Assembly (NCBI GenBank): GCA_023391635.1 | Contig: JAEWAQ010000037.1 | Location: forward strand, 23,261 to 87,260 | Direction: 5' to 3' | From: Bacillota bacterium | Lineage (GTDB): Bacteria; Bacillota; Bacilli; Paenibacillales; Paenibacillaceae | Length of the DNA stretch: 64,000 nucleotides | Shown here: positions 7,626 through 16,046 of the stretch, piece by piece | Position numbering within the stretch: the stretch's first letter is position 1 | Layout: every line of letters starts with the position of its first letter | The notes under the pieces: generated by a model | What the model was told of the DNA's origin: nothing | The model's database searches: none | The model's input: the letters and a program-made list of their open reading frames with translations, nothing else | Program-made: the position numbers and the translations under genes

Positions 7626-9128
7626 CTAAGCTTTCGCGCGCTCCTTGCCCTTGTCGGCTTCTCCGGCGTTCTTGTTCGCCGATTCGCGGTCCTGCTGCAT
7701 CTCCTCGACTGTCTTGACATGCAACCGGGCGGCACCCCGGTAGCCTTCACGCGTCGGGAGGCGCGGCTCCTCCGCCTGCCGCTTCTTCGCGGCAGCGATG
7801 GCATCGCCGTATTGCGGCAGCCACTCTTCCTGAGCGATCAGCATATCGTCGACCATTTGCCAAATTTCCTTCGGATTGCAGACCGCTCCGACGAGCGGGT
7901 CCATCATGAACGCTTGGCGCAGCAGGCGGTCGTCGCCATGAACGGCGGCTTCCACCGCCAACCGCTGCACGGAGATGCTCACATTGCATACGGCAGCAGG
8001 GCCGAGCGGCAGGTCTCCAATGCGCGGCATCGAGACGCCGTTGCGGTCGACATAGCCGGGCGCTTCGATGACGGCGTCATCCGGCAAGTTCGCGATCACC
8101 CCGCGATTGATTACGTTAAAGTGCCCGCGGTACACGCGTCCCGTTTCAAGCCCTTCGATAATATAAGAGCCGTGCTCCTGACTGCGCTGCGCCTCTTCGT
8201 ATTTCATCGCCGGGTCCTTCATCCAATTTGGAAAATCGGTCTCGAACCAGTTGCGTCCTTCCGTGCTCACCCGCAAATAGCCGCCCGTCTCCCCATTGAT
8301 CCAACTGCCCATATCGATCCAATCAGCGATCTCGTCCGGCCGCTTGCGGTACCACGGCACATACTCGCTCAGATGGCCATTCGACTCCGTGCTGTAGTAG
8401 CCGAAGCGCCGCAGCATGTCGATCCGGACTTTCTCGGTGCGACTGAAATCCGGATGCTTCTCGAATGCTTCCAATAATCCGGCGGTGAGGTCGCGACCTT
8501 GGTGGCGAATTTGCACATACCACGTTTGGTGGTTGATCCCCGCGCAGACGATGTCGACTTCCTCCTGCTTCAGCCCGTAAACTTCGGCGATCTGGTGATG
8601 CCCGTGCTGCACGCCATGGCATAAGCCGATTGTATTCACGCCGCCGTACTTGTTGCATGCCCAGGTGAGCATCGCCATCGGGTTCGCGTAATTGAGCAGC
8701 AACACGTCTTCCCGCGCCACCTCGCGAATGTCGCGGCAGATGTCCAGCATGACCGCGATGCCGCGCTGGCCGTACATGATACCGCCCGCGCACAGCGTAT
8801 CGCCGACACACTGATCGACGCCGTATTGCAGCGGAATGTCGACATCGGCCGCGAAAGCTTCCAGTCCGCCGACCCGCACGGTGCAGATGACATACTTGGC
8901 GCCCCGCAGCGCTTCGCGACGGTCCGTCGTCGCCGTGATCTCTACCCGCAGCCCGTTCTCGCGAATGTCCCTGCGGCACAGCTCCGTCACCATCTCCAGA
9001 TTGTGCGCATTGATGTCTGTAAACGCAACTTCGATGTCGCAAAACTCGGGCACGCTCAGCAAATCCCTCAGCAGTCCCCGCGTAAACCCGATGCTGCCCG
9101 CTCCGATGAATGCAATTTTGAATGACAC
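7626..9128 (-). CDS. GH4 family glycosidase (MelA-type alpha-galactosidase/alpha-glucosidase)
   Basis: A 500-residue NAD- and Mn-dependent glycosidase of family 4, which cleaves by an oxidation-elimination route. The N-terminus is the Rossmann loop FKIAFIGAGSIGFTRGLL. NYANPMAM, the metal-binding Cys/His pair in GLCHGVQHGHHQ and GINHQTW are in place. GTG 9128 is the start, nine bases after GGAGG; an in-frame extension to 9164 lacks a ribosome site. The C-terminal ~40 residues are charged and poorly conserved. Substrate is probably an alpha-galactoside, but GH4 also holds alpha-glucosidases and alpha-galacturonidases, so specificity is uncertain. Confidence 0.9.
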   Translation of the reverse strand: MSFKIAFIGAGSIGFTRGLLRDLLSVPEFCDIEVAFTDINAHNLEMVTELCRRDIRENGLRVEITATTDRREALRGAKYVICTVRVGGLEAFAADVDIPLQYGVDQCVGDTLCAGGIMYGQRGIAVMLDICRDIREVAREDVLLLNYANPMAMLTWACNKYGGVNTIGLCHGVQHGHHQIAEVYGLKQEEVDIVCAGINHQTWYVQIRHQGRDLTAGLLEAFEKHPDFSRTEKVRIDMLRRFGYYSTESNGHLSEYVPWYRKRPDEIADWIDMGSWINGETGGYLRVSTEGRNWFETDFPNWMKDPAMKYEEAQRSQEHGSYIIEGLETGRVYRGHFNVINRGVIANLPDDAVIEAPGYVDRNGVSMPRIGDLPLGPAAVCNVSISVQRLAVEAAVHGDDRLLRQAFMMDPLVGAVCNPKEIWQMVDDMLIAQEEWLPQYGDAIAAAKKRQAEEPRLPTREGYRGAARLHVKTVEEMQQDRESANKNAGEADKGKERAKA

Positions 9129-9282
9129 GGAAAAAGTCCTCCTCTTCGCTGGAATCGTCTGCATGACTTATGCAGCTTCATTGTACCAGCGCAAGCGGAG
9201 GACGCGTTATCAAAAATCTGACTTCTTGCAGGCGAAGGTGTCAGAAATTCTCACTTCATCCCGCGTGTTCATAAGGACGACA

Positions 9283-10713
9283 CTATAGGATCAACTCCGC
9301 AAGACGATGAATCCCCTGCTCGATCGATGCTTCATCTACTTTTGCGAACCCCAACACCCATCCCTTTCGTTTGCTTTCCAAACAATAGGGTTCAAGAGGG
9401 TATACACGTATTCCCTCTTGAAGGGCCGACTTTGCTACGGCTTCTTCGTCGTATGACTCTTCGGCTTCAAGCAATACATGCAAGCCCGTTTCTACTCCAC
9501 TTAGCGAGAAACGCCCCCCTAAACCGCTAGACGTAATAGCTTTTGTCAAGGCTTCGTGTCTTCGTCGGTACACATTTCTGACTCTTCTCATATGGCGCAT
9601 GAAATGCCCATTCTTGATGAAGTGTGTTAGTGTCAGCTGATCCATAATCGGAAGATGGCGGTAAGTCAGCTCCTGTACCTTGGCTAGTTGGGCAATTGCC
9701 TCAACAGGTCCGACGATGGCCGAAATGCGAATGCCTGGAGCGATCATTTTTGAAAAGCTCATGAGGTACAAAGTATTGTTGGATGCTCGGCTAAACAGAG
9801 TTGGCAGCGGCTCTCCGCGATACCGAAATTCACTATCATAATCGTCTTCAATGATCCAAAATCGTTCTTGAACGGCCTTATGCAGCAATTGCTGTCTGCG
9901 CGGCTCCGACATTACGACCCCGATCGCGCACTGGTGCGAAGGAGTCGCAAAGACCAATTTGGATTGCGGATGAATATGCTCAATCACTAACCCATACTCA
10001 TCGACAGGAACGGGCACCACATTCATACGCCGATATTTCATTGCCATCCAGGAAGCCGGGAAACCGGGATCTTCTACAGAGACAGTATCCCCGTCAACTA
10101 AAAGCGCTTGTGCGATTAAGTCAATGCTATGCTGAGCTCCCGAGGTCAACAGTATCTGATCTGTTTGAATATGGACGCCTCGTTCGAGCGATAAATAACG
10201 TTGAATTTGCTCGCGCAATGGTGTGAAGCCATAAGGATTGCCGTATGCCCAGTTTGATAGTTCCATCGCAGCGGATGCATGATGAAGCGATTGTCGCCAG
10301 TTCTTTTGAAATTGTCCATCCAAATAAGGTTCATGGGGACTAAAATCAATATCCTCTTCTCGATGTTCTTTGTCTCTAAACCAGTCATGTAATCGATCGA
10401 CCGCCTCGTTCAACAAGGGAAGTGACGGGGGGACGGGGCCATTTGCCATTATTTCCTTCGTAGACTCAGTGACTTGATTCCAGTTGCTAACTCGCGTTCC
10501 TCCTCGGCGAGATGTAACCGTATAGCCTCGACTTAACAATTCCTCATAGACGATCTGTATCGTTGAGCGAGAGACACCTACCAGGTGGGCGAGTTCGCGG
10601 GAAGGAATCAGCAATTCTCCAGGAGCCCAGATTCCGCTTGTAATATTATGAATCGCTTGATCGAGCAATTGCTGCCAGATCGGTCTCTTATCATCGCGAA
10701 TTACTTTCATCAT
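9283..10713 (-). CDS. MocR/PdxR-type regulator (GntR HTH fused to aminotransferase-like domain)
   Basis: A 476-residue fusion. Residues about 5-70 are a GntR winged helix (PIWQQLLDQAIHNITSGIWAP, then RELAHLVGVSRSTIQIVYEE). The remainder is a fold-type I aminotransferase domain with the PLP-lysine region (YLMSFSKMIAPGIRISAIVG). Such proteins sense PLP or related amines. Start 10713 is chosen because GGGAGG lies eight bases upstream; a longer frame to 10746 has no site. It is divergent from a PNPOx-fold protein gene, a common MocR arrangement, so it probably regulates that neighbour. The effector is inferred from the family. Confidence 0.92.
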   Translation of the reverse strand: MMKVIRDDKRPIWQQLLDQAIHNITSGIWAPGELLIPSRELAHLVGVSRSTIQIVYEELLSRGYTVTSRRGGTRVSNWNQVTESTKEIMANGPVPPSLPLLNEAVDRLHDWFRDKEHREEDIDFSPHEPYLDGQFQKNWRQSLHHASAAMELSNWAYGNPYGFTPLREQIQRYLSLERGVHIQTDQILLTSGAQHSIDLIAQALLVDGDTVSVEDPGFPASWMAMKYRRMNVVPVPVDEYGLVIEHIHPQSKLVFATPSHQCAIGVVMSEPRRQQLLHKAVQERFWIIEDDYDSEFRYRGEPLPTLFSRASNNTLYLMSFSKMIAPGIRISAIVGPVEAIAQLAKVQELTYRHLPIMDQLTLTHFIKNGHFMRHMRRVRNVYRRRHEALTKAITSSGLGGRFSLSGVETGLHVLLEAEESYDEEAVAKSALQEGIRVYPLEPYCLESKRKGWVLGFAKVDEASIEQGIHRLAELIL

Positions 10714-10752
10714 CGTCCACGCCTCCCAAAGGAGCTCCGACTCCAATTGATT

Positions 10753-10797
10753 TTGGATTGCTTGAAATCGTATTATTGGATGTATAATAACAATCCA
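10753..10797. promoter_or_regulatory. Candidate MocR operator and promoter in divergent spacer
   Basis: TTGGAT occurs at 10753-10758 and 10776-10781 (23 bases apart), and AATCCA at 10792-10797 is inverted to TGGATT at 10754-10759. A TATAAT at 10783-10788 lies between the repeats, with TTGAAA at 10762-10767. The mix of direct and inverted repeats around a promoter resembles sites described for the MocR proteins PdxR and GabR. Confidence 0.5.
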
Positions 10798-10854
10798 TTA
10801 GATGATATACTACCGTAATAACACTAGTCATTGCAAGAAAGGAGAGGTTGTGAA

Positions 10855-11403
10855 ATGGATTCGATTCGTTACAAAATCAGGGAATGTCAGAATCAAGAGA
10901 AGATCGAGAGCTTCCTTCGGCAAGCGAGAATTGGGCATCTGGGGTTGGTTGATGGGAACCTTCCCTATGTTGTACCGCTTAATTATGTATGGACCGAAGG
11001 AAGGCTCTATTTTCACGGGGCTGGGGATGGAAGACGCAATCAAGTCATGAGTGAAAATCCGGAGGTTTGTTTTACGGTATGCGAGGAATACGGGACTATC
11101 ACGGGTCCGGTACCTGCCAAGACGGATACAGCTTATATGAGCGTAATGATATTCGGGCAAGCAGAGCCGATCACTGATTTGGACGAAGCTACCCATGCGC
11201 TTCAGGAAATGATCAATAAATACGTATCTGGCTATTATAAGCGACCGTTGCCGAAGCAGCATGTGGACAAGTATCGGTCGGCGGTATTCGGCGGACCGGT
11301 TCAAGTTTACCGAGTCGTTCCGCACCATGTGACAGCAAAAGAAAGTCCGGTTGAAGCAGAAAAAATGTATCGGGCAAGCATGAATGTCGGACGGGAAGTC
11401 TAA
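10855..11403 (+). CDS. Pyridoxamine 5'-phosphate oxidase-fold flavoprotein
   Basis: A 182-residue split-barrel protein of the PNPOx-like/NimA type. The N-terminal IRYKIRECQNQEKIESFLRQ leads to IGHLGLVDGNLPYVVPLNYVW and LYFHGAGDGRRNQVM, the usual flavin-binding pattern of this group, with YKRPLPKQHVDKYRS in the C-terminal half. It is not a full PdxH: it lacks that enzyme's length and C-terminal dimer region. ATG 10855 follows AAAGGAG at eight bases. Divergent from a MocR gene, it may act on a PLP-related or amine compound, but the substrate is unknown. Confidence 0.85.
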   Translation: MDSIRYKIRECQNQEKIESFLRQARIGHLGLVDGNLPYVVPLNYVWTEGRLYFHGAGDGRRNQVMSENPEVCFTVCEEYGTITGPVPAKTDTAYMSVMIFGQAEPITDLDEATHALQEMINKYVSGYYKRPLPKQHVDKYRSAVFGGPVQVYRVVPHHVTAKESPVEAEKMYRASMNVGREV

Positions 11404-11410
11404 CGACAAC

Positions 11411-11460
11411 AAAGCAGCGGCAGCCTAAGACTTATTTTCGAGTCCCGGCGCTCCGCTGTT
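11411..11460. terminator. Possible bidirectional terminator between converging genes
   Basis: CAGCGG (11415-11420) can pair with CCGCTG (11453-11458) with partial pairing inside and short A and T tracts on both sides. It lies between the plus-strand PNPOx gene and the minus-strand DUF72 gene. Confidence 0.4.
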
Positions 11461-11468
11461 TCATTGTT

Positions 11469-12338
11469 CTACAGGCCGAACAAATCCAATTGCTCCGGAG
11501 GTTGCGGCGGTTCCTGTACCGGCATGCCCAGCATGCGCATGAATTGCTTGGCATTGCCCGCCGCATGACCGCCCGAGTTGTTGTTGAAAATGACGCCCAC
11601 CGACGAACAATTCGTCAGCAAGCGCATCACGCGATCTTTCCACTCCGACAATTCCTCTTCATTATATTCGTACAAATAACGAACTTCCCGCCAACGCTCG
11701 TCCGCATCCCCGCCGCCGCTCCGGTTCCACCCGGAGACGTTCCTTCCGTGCATGCGCACGAGCGTGAACGACGGGTCCGTCGGCACCGGCACAATCGGCA
11801 CCGATTCCGGTCCCGCCTGCGGCTCGTCGCATACGCTGTGAATCCAGCCTTCCTCGCGCATGAACGCCAGCGTCTTCTCGCGCAGCGCAGGCTCGAACCA
11901 GCTCTGATGGCGAAATTCAAGCGCGCAAGGAAACCCAGCCATCCGCCGTTTCGCTTCCCGCAGCACGCGCACGTTGTCCTTCGTGCAATCGAACCATGGC
12001 GGGTACTGGAACAGCGCGGCCGCCAGCTTCCCCGCACCGTGAAGGGGCGCAAGGCTGTCCCGGAACGCACCGTACATATCGTCGTCGTTCTCATAATATG
12101 ACTTGCCCCGCAAGTGGCCCGTCATGCCTTGATAAGCCTTTACCACGAAGCGGAAGTCGTCCGGCGTTTCCTCCGCATAACGAGCCATGCGCTCCGGCGG
12201 CTGCACGCCATAGAACGAGCTGTCCATCTCCACGAGGAAGAAATGTTCGGCATACCCTTTAAGCTTGTCCTTCTGAGGCGTTCCGGGCGCATACAGCGAA
12301 TCGTGGTCCCCCCAGCCCGTAAGTCCGACCGCAATCAT
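11469..12338 (-). CDS. DUF72 domain protein (YecE/YunF-like)
   Basis: A 289-residue soluble protein of the DUF72 family, a TIM-barrel fold of unknown biochemical role found in bacteria and archaea. It opens with the family pattern IAVGLTGWGDHDSLY and FLVEMDSSFYGVQP, continues with FRFVVKAYQGMTGH, and has CALEFRHQSWF and VRMHGRNVSGW in later strands. Length is normal. It is monocistronic, facing the PNPOx gene. No link to the carbohydrate genes is visible, and no function should be assigned. Confidence 0.9.
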   Translation of the reverse strand: MIAVGLTGWGDHDSLYAPGTPQKDKLKGYAEHFFLVEMDSSFYGVQPPERMARYAEETPDDFRFVVKAYQGMTGHLRGKSYYENDDDMYGAFRDSLAPLHGAGKLAAALFQYPPWFDCTKDNVRVLREAKRRMAGFPCALEFRHQSWFEPALREKTLAFMREEGWIHSVCDEPQAGPESVPIVPVPTDPSFTLVRMHGRNVSGWNRSGGGDADERWREVRYLYEYNEEELSEWKDRVMRLLTNCSSVGVIFNNNSGGHAAGNAKQFMRMLGMPVQEPPQPPEQLDLFGL

Positions 12339-12420
12339 CGTGATTCCGTTCCCCTCTGCTTTTCGCTCTTACTCCCCATTATATACGCCATTCCCGTTCC
12401 GATTCCACCGCATATACGCG

Positions 12421-12468
12421 CAAAAAAAGCACGCTCCGGGCGCGGATGCCGCCGCGTGGAGCGTGCTT
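12421..12468 (-). terminator. Terminator of the beta-helix protein gene
   Basis: AAGCACGCTCC (12427-12437) and GGAGCGTGCTT (12458-12468) form an 11-bp perfect stem. On the minus strand it is followed by TTTTTTTG. The arm sequence resembles the terminators at 31628 and 36894. Confidence 0.88.
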
Positions 12469-12486
12469 CGCCTGCTTAGCGTACGG

Positions 12487-15400
12487 TTATTGCTGCAAGC
12501 CGATGCCTGAATATGGCGATGTCGAATCCGTCCGGAAATCGTCCGCTGCCGACGTCACCAGTTGCCAGGTGGACGGATTCGTCTGCGGATTTTTGCCGGT
12601 GTGCGCTCCCGCCTCGATACACAGATACAACTCGCCGGTCGGCTGGTAAATGACGTAGTCGCCCTCGTTGTAGTAAATGGAGCCACCGTAATAGTCCGAG
12701 ATGTCGTCCCAGCGCTCGACCTTGGCCCAATCGAAATTCGCGGGGAAAGGCACGTCTTCGAATGCAATCGGGGCCAGATTGGCCGACGTGACGTTCCCGG
12801 ATGCGGTTACGTTGCCGGCCGTTCCGTTGTTGCCGCCGATCGTATCGATGAACGTCCGGGCCCCGTCCCGTGTATTGTCTGTGAACGTCATCTGGTTGCT
12901 CGTATTGTGGCTAGCGAAGAACAGCAGATTCACGTCCGGATGGGTACCGGGCAGCTCGTCGTAGTGAAAGTTGTATTGCCTGATGATGTTGTCTTCGAAC
13001 CGCAGCTTCGTCGAAGTGTTGGACGGCGCGTTGTGAATGTAGGAGAATACGTCCCTGCCGTGCGAGAAGTAATTGTCGTGAATCCACACCTCGTCGCCCG
13101 GATCGAGTGGGTCCCCCGAAGCCGCCGTCATCCACAGCTCCATTGTCTTGCTTGCGCCGCCGATGAATACGTTATGGTGAATTTCGGAGCTGCCGTCCCG
13201 CTGGGAATATTGGAAGCAGCCGTCCTGCCATTGGGAGAACGGATCTTTCCAGTCGGTCGAACACATGGCGACAACGTTGTGATGAACCTTGAGGCCGTCT
13301 CCCATGTTGGACAGTTGGATGCCTTCCGTCCCCGTCCGCAGCACCCGGTTGTTGTAAATCTCCAGATTGGTGAATTTGTGCTGCGTGCTCATATTGCCGC
13401 TCGTATTGCCGAGATACATCCCTTCCGATTCGGTATCGTGGATGTACATGTCGTGGATTTTGACGCCGTCCATCGTCGCCGTCGGGTCGTTGTCGGACTT
13501 GATCAGCAGACCGGCAAAACCGGAGAAGCCGACTTCCATGAACGACAGCTCGAAGTTCGTCGCCCCGGCGCCGATGCCGATACCGGAAGTGTTGGAGCGC
13601 CCGACCTCAATGCCGTATCGGCCTTCGGAATTGGCGTAATCCCCGTTCAAATGTCCGGGATAATCGACATGTCCCGTTTCCAGCTGGCTGTCGTATTTGC
13701 CGGTGAGAATCCAGTTGGACCCGCCTCCGAGCGTAAACGTGTACGAATGCGTGCCGCCAACCTTCACTTGCCCACCGTAATTGGTGATCACAAGCGGGTT
13801 GTTGGCCGGTCGGTCCGGCAAATTGTGCAGTCTGATATACGCATAATTTCCAGCCGGTATATACAGGCGCTGCAGCGTTTGCCAGTTCACGTCCGGGAAC
13901 GAGGCTTGAACATCGTTATAATAGATGGACGATTGTCCTTGAACGGGCAAAATGAGAGATCTGTACTTCGTAATATCGATGACCAGCGATCCCTGCACGT
14001 TCGATCCGTCCTGAGCGGTTGCCCGTACCGTCACGGTGCCGTCCGTTACCGCGGTCAGCAGGCCGCTTGCGCTGATCGTCGCGCTTCCGGAGCCGTCTGA
14101 TACCGACCAAGCGAACGATTTGTTTGTCGCCGTGTAGGGCTGCACGGACGCCGACATTTGCAGCGTTTCGTTCACGAGCATGGTAGTCGCGCCGCCGGCG
14201 GTTACGGTAATTTGGGAAACCGGAACGAACGGAGCATCCTGAACGCCGTTCCCGTTCGCGTCGATCCAGCCGATGAGCGCGTATTCGTTCGCGCGGCTCG
14301 TCATGGACGAAGGGGAGCGGGCCAGCAAGTATCGCGCCTGCGGCGCAACCGGGCTTCCGCTGACGTCGTCGTCCCTGATCCACGGTGTCGTGCCTCCGGT
14401 ATTAATCCCTTGCGCGCTGTTGAAATTGATCCGGGTCTCCGTCAGACCGCTGTCATTGGCGGTGTCGATGTCGTCGTCCCACCACAATTCGCTGTATGGT
14501 GTCTGGTCGCCCGCGCTGGACGCCCGATACTGCGTCCATGTCGACAAGATTCTGATCTTGCTCCAATCCGGACCGAAATCGATATAACCGACTCTGTCAC
14601 CGTAGTAAGGAGCTCCATTACCCGTAGACCAGCCGGCGGGTGTGCCGGTATTCTCGTCAAACAGCGGTTGGCCGTCAAAGGCGTTCTGCATCGGAAAGTA
14701 CAGGCTGCCCGTGGCGCCGCCGGCCGATACGGGCGTAATAATCTGAAGCGCTTCATTGCCCGCGGAGCCGCCCTGATTCGAAATCGTCACGATCTTCGTG
14801 CCGGACACGCCGCTTCCGTCATCCGCCGTAGCCCGAACCGTAACCGTGCCGTCCGATACGGCCGTCAGCAGACCGCCGGCATCGATCGTGGCGCTGCCCG
14901 TTCCGTTCTCCACCGACCACGTTACCGTTTGCACAGATGCGTCTTGTGGCGTGATCTCAGCCGACATCTGCAGCGTCCCTTGATTCGTCGCAATGGTATC
15001 CGCGCCGCCCGCTCCCGTAACCGTAATGCCGGTCACCGGCTTATTCACCCAGCCCACGATCGCGTATTCGCTTGCCCTGTCCGTCATAACGTTCGGGGAA
15101 CGAAGCAGCAAATATCGTCCCTGAGGCACAACCGGATTGCTGCCGGCATCGGCATCCCGAATCCATGGCGTCGTCCCCCCGGTATTCAGGCTTTGCGCGC
15201 TGTTGAAATTAATCCGGGTCTCCGTCAATCCGCTGTCATTCGTTGTGTCGATATCGTCGTCCCACCAAAGTTCCTGATAAGGCAGCTGATTGCCTGCGCT
15301 GTACGCGCGATATTTCGTCCAGGTGGATACGATTCGGATATCGGTCCAATTGGCGCCGAAATCGATGTAACCGACCCTGTCGGCATAGTAGGGGGCGGCA

Positions 15401-15624
15401 CTCGCTCCCGGACCGCCTGTCGGCTCGTTCGCCATACCATCCCAAGCGACGTCTTGGCTGTCAAACGCGTTCTGGAGCGGGAAATACAAGCTGCCCGCAG
15501 CAACGCCGGCAGCATTCGGAACGATGATCCGGAGCGTCCCGCTTGCCTGTGCAGCTTGACCTGCCGGAAACAACAACGTCAATGCCATCGCAATGCTCGC
15601 CAATACACAACCGAACCTCTTCAT
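12487..15624 (-). CDS. Secreted multidomain protein: duplicated module, Ig-like domains, right-handed beta-helix, carbohydrate-binding tail
   Basis: A 1045-residue exported protein. A Sec signal peptide (MKRFGCVLASIAMALTLLFP, cleavage near AAQAS) is followed by a ~165-residue module, a group-2 bacterial Ig-like domain (ITVTGAGGADTIATNQGTLQ), a second copy of the same module (shared GSLYFP.QNAFD, PYY.DRVGYIDFG, ELWWDDDIDT and GGTTPWIRD), a second Ig-like domain, then from about residue 565 a parallel beta-helix typical of polysaccharide lyases and related enzymes (GIGIGAGATNFELSFMEVGF, DMYIHDTESEGMYLG). The last ~60 residues (YYGGSIYYNEGDYVIYQP) resemble a CBM5/12 binding module. Start 15624 follows AGGAGG by eight bases. 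It probably attacks an extracellular polysaccharide; the enzyme activity is not assignable. Confidence 0.88.
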   Translation of the reverse strand: MKRFGCVLASIAMALTLLFPAGQAAQASGTLRIIVPNAAGVAAGSLYFPLQNAFDSQDVAWDGMANEPTGGPGASAAPYYADRVGYIDFGANWTDIRIVSTWTKYRAYSAGNQLPYQELWWDDDIDTTNDSGLTETRINFNSAQSLNTGGTTPWIRDADAGSNPVVPQGRYLLLRSPNVMTDRASEYAIVGWVNKPVTGITVTGAGGADTIATNQGTLQMSAEITPQDASVQTVTWSVENGTGSATIDAGGLLTAVSDGTVTVRATADDGSGVSGTKIVTISNQGGSAGNEALQIITPVSAGGATGSLYFPMQNAFDGQPLFDENTGTPAGWSTGNGAPYYGDRVGYIDFGPDWSKIRILSTWTQYRASSAGDQTPYSELWWDDDIDTANDSGLTETRINFNSAQGINTGGTTPWIRDDDVSGSPVAPQARYLLARSPSSMTSRANEYALIGWIDANGNGVQDAPFVPVSQITVTAGGATTMLVNETLQMSASVQPYTATNKSFAWSVSDGSGSATISASGLLTAVTDGTVTVRATAQDGSNVQGSLVIDITKYRSLILPVQGQSSIYYNDVQASFPDVNWQTLQRLYIPAGNYAYIRLHNLPDRPANNPLVITNYGGQVKVGGTHSYTFTLGGGSNWILTGKYDSQLETGHVDYPGHLNGDYANSEGRYGIEVGRSNTSGIGIGAGATNFELSFMEVGFSGFAGLLIKSDNDPTATMDGVKIHDMYIHDTESEGMYLGNTSGNMSTQHKFTNLEIYNNRVLRTGTEGIQLSNMGDGLKVHHNVVAMCSTDWKDPFSQWQDGCFQYSQRDGSSEIHHNVFIGGASKTMELWMTAASGDPLDPGDEVWIHDNYFSHGRDVFSYIHNAPSNTSTKLRFEDNIIRQYNFHYDELPGTHPDVNLLFFASHNTSNQMTFTDNTRDGARTFIDTIGGNNGTAGNVTASGNVTSANLAPIAFEDVPFPANFDWAKVERWDDISDYYGGSIYYNEGDYVIYQPTGELYLCIEAGAHTGKNPQTNPSTWQLVTSAADDFRTDSTSPYSGIGLQQ

Positions 15625-15878
15625 GATACTTGCCTCCTTTTCAGAATCAATCGTGGACCCGGCCTTCGCCGAGCCGAGCCGGGCAGGGAGAACGATCCCC
15701 CGCATCCTTCAGCGCCCCCTCAACCTCCCTTCTTATCGCGGATTTTTTATGGAAACGACTCGGCGAACAGCAAATCAACATCCACCTCATCGGCCATAAA
15801 ACAAGGTTATAATGATTTATTTTGCATGTTATGTTATATAATTGAATTCATCATGCAAACAAAAAGGAAGGGATCGCT
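15625..15878. other. Intergenic spacer between beta-helix gene and AraC gene stub
   Basis: A 254-base divergent spacer. Most of it is GC-rich with no clear signal; the last ~60 bases before 15879 become AT-rich (tatgttatataattgaattc) and end in GGAAGGG, which looks like the surviving promoter and ribosome site of the deleted AraC gene. Confidence 0.5.
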
Positions 15879-16041
15879 GTGAATAAACCCGATTGGCTTG
15901 ACACAGTTCCCGAATTACAGCACGTTAACGCCTCCGACCCGTCCGGGCTCGATCCGCAAAAATCCGTCCGGCATGAGCTTGACCGATTATTGTACAAGCG
16001 TCTACCGGAACGTGAATAACATCAGTTGGGACAAGCTTTGA
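15879..16041 (+). pseudogene. AraC-family regulator remnant with large internal deletion
   Basis: GTG 15879 follows GGAAGGG by six bases and opens with VNKPDWLDTVPELQHVNAS, which resembles the start of Paenibacillus-type AraC regulators. After about 25 residues the frame shifts into RKNPSGMSLTDYCTSVYRN and ends at TGA 16039-16041. That tail closely matches the C-terminus of the intact AraC protein at 27179-28075 (TNMSLTEYCASVY). The cupin domain and most of the DNA-binding domain are missing, so the first frame stops at 16019 after 46 codons. This is best read as a ~250-codon internal deletion. The stub sits between the secreted beta-helix protein and a glycosidase, its likely former targets. 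Confidence 0.7.
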
Positions 16042-16046
16042 TCGTG

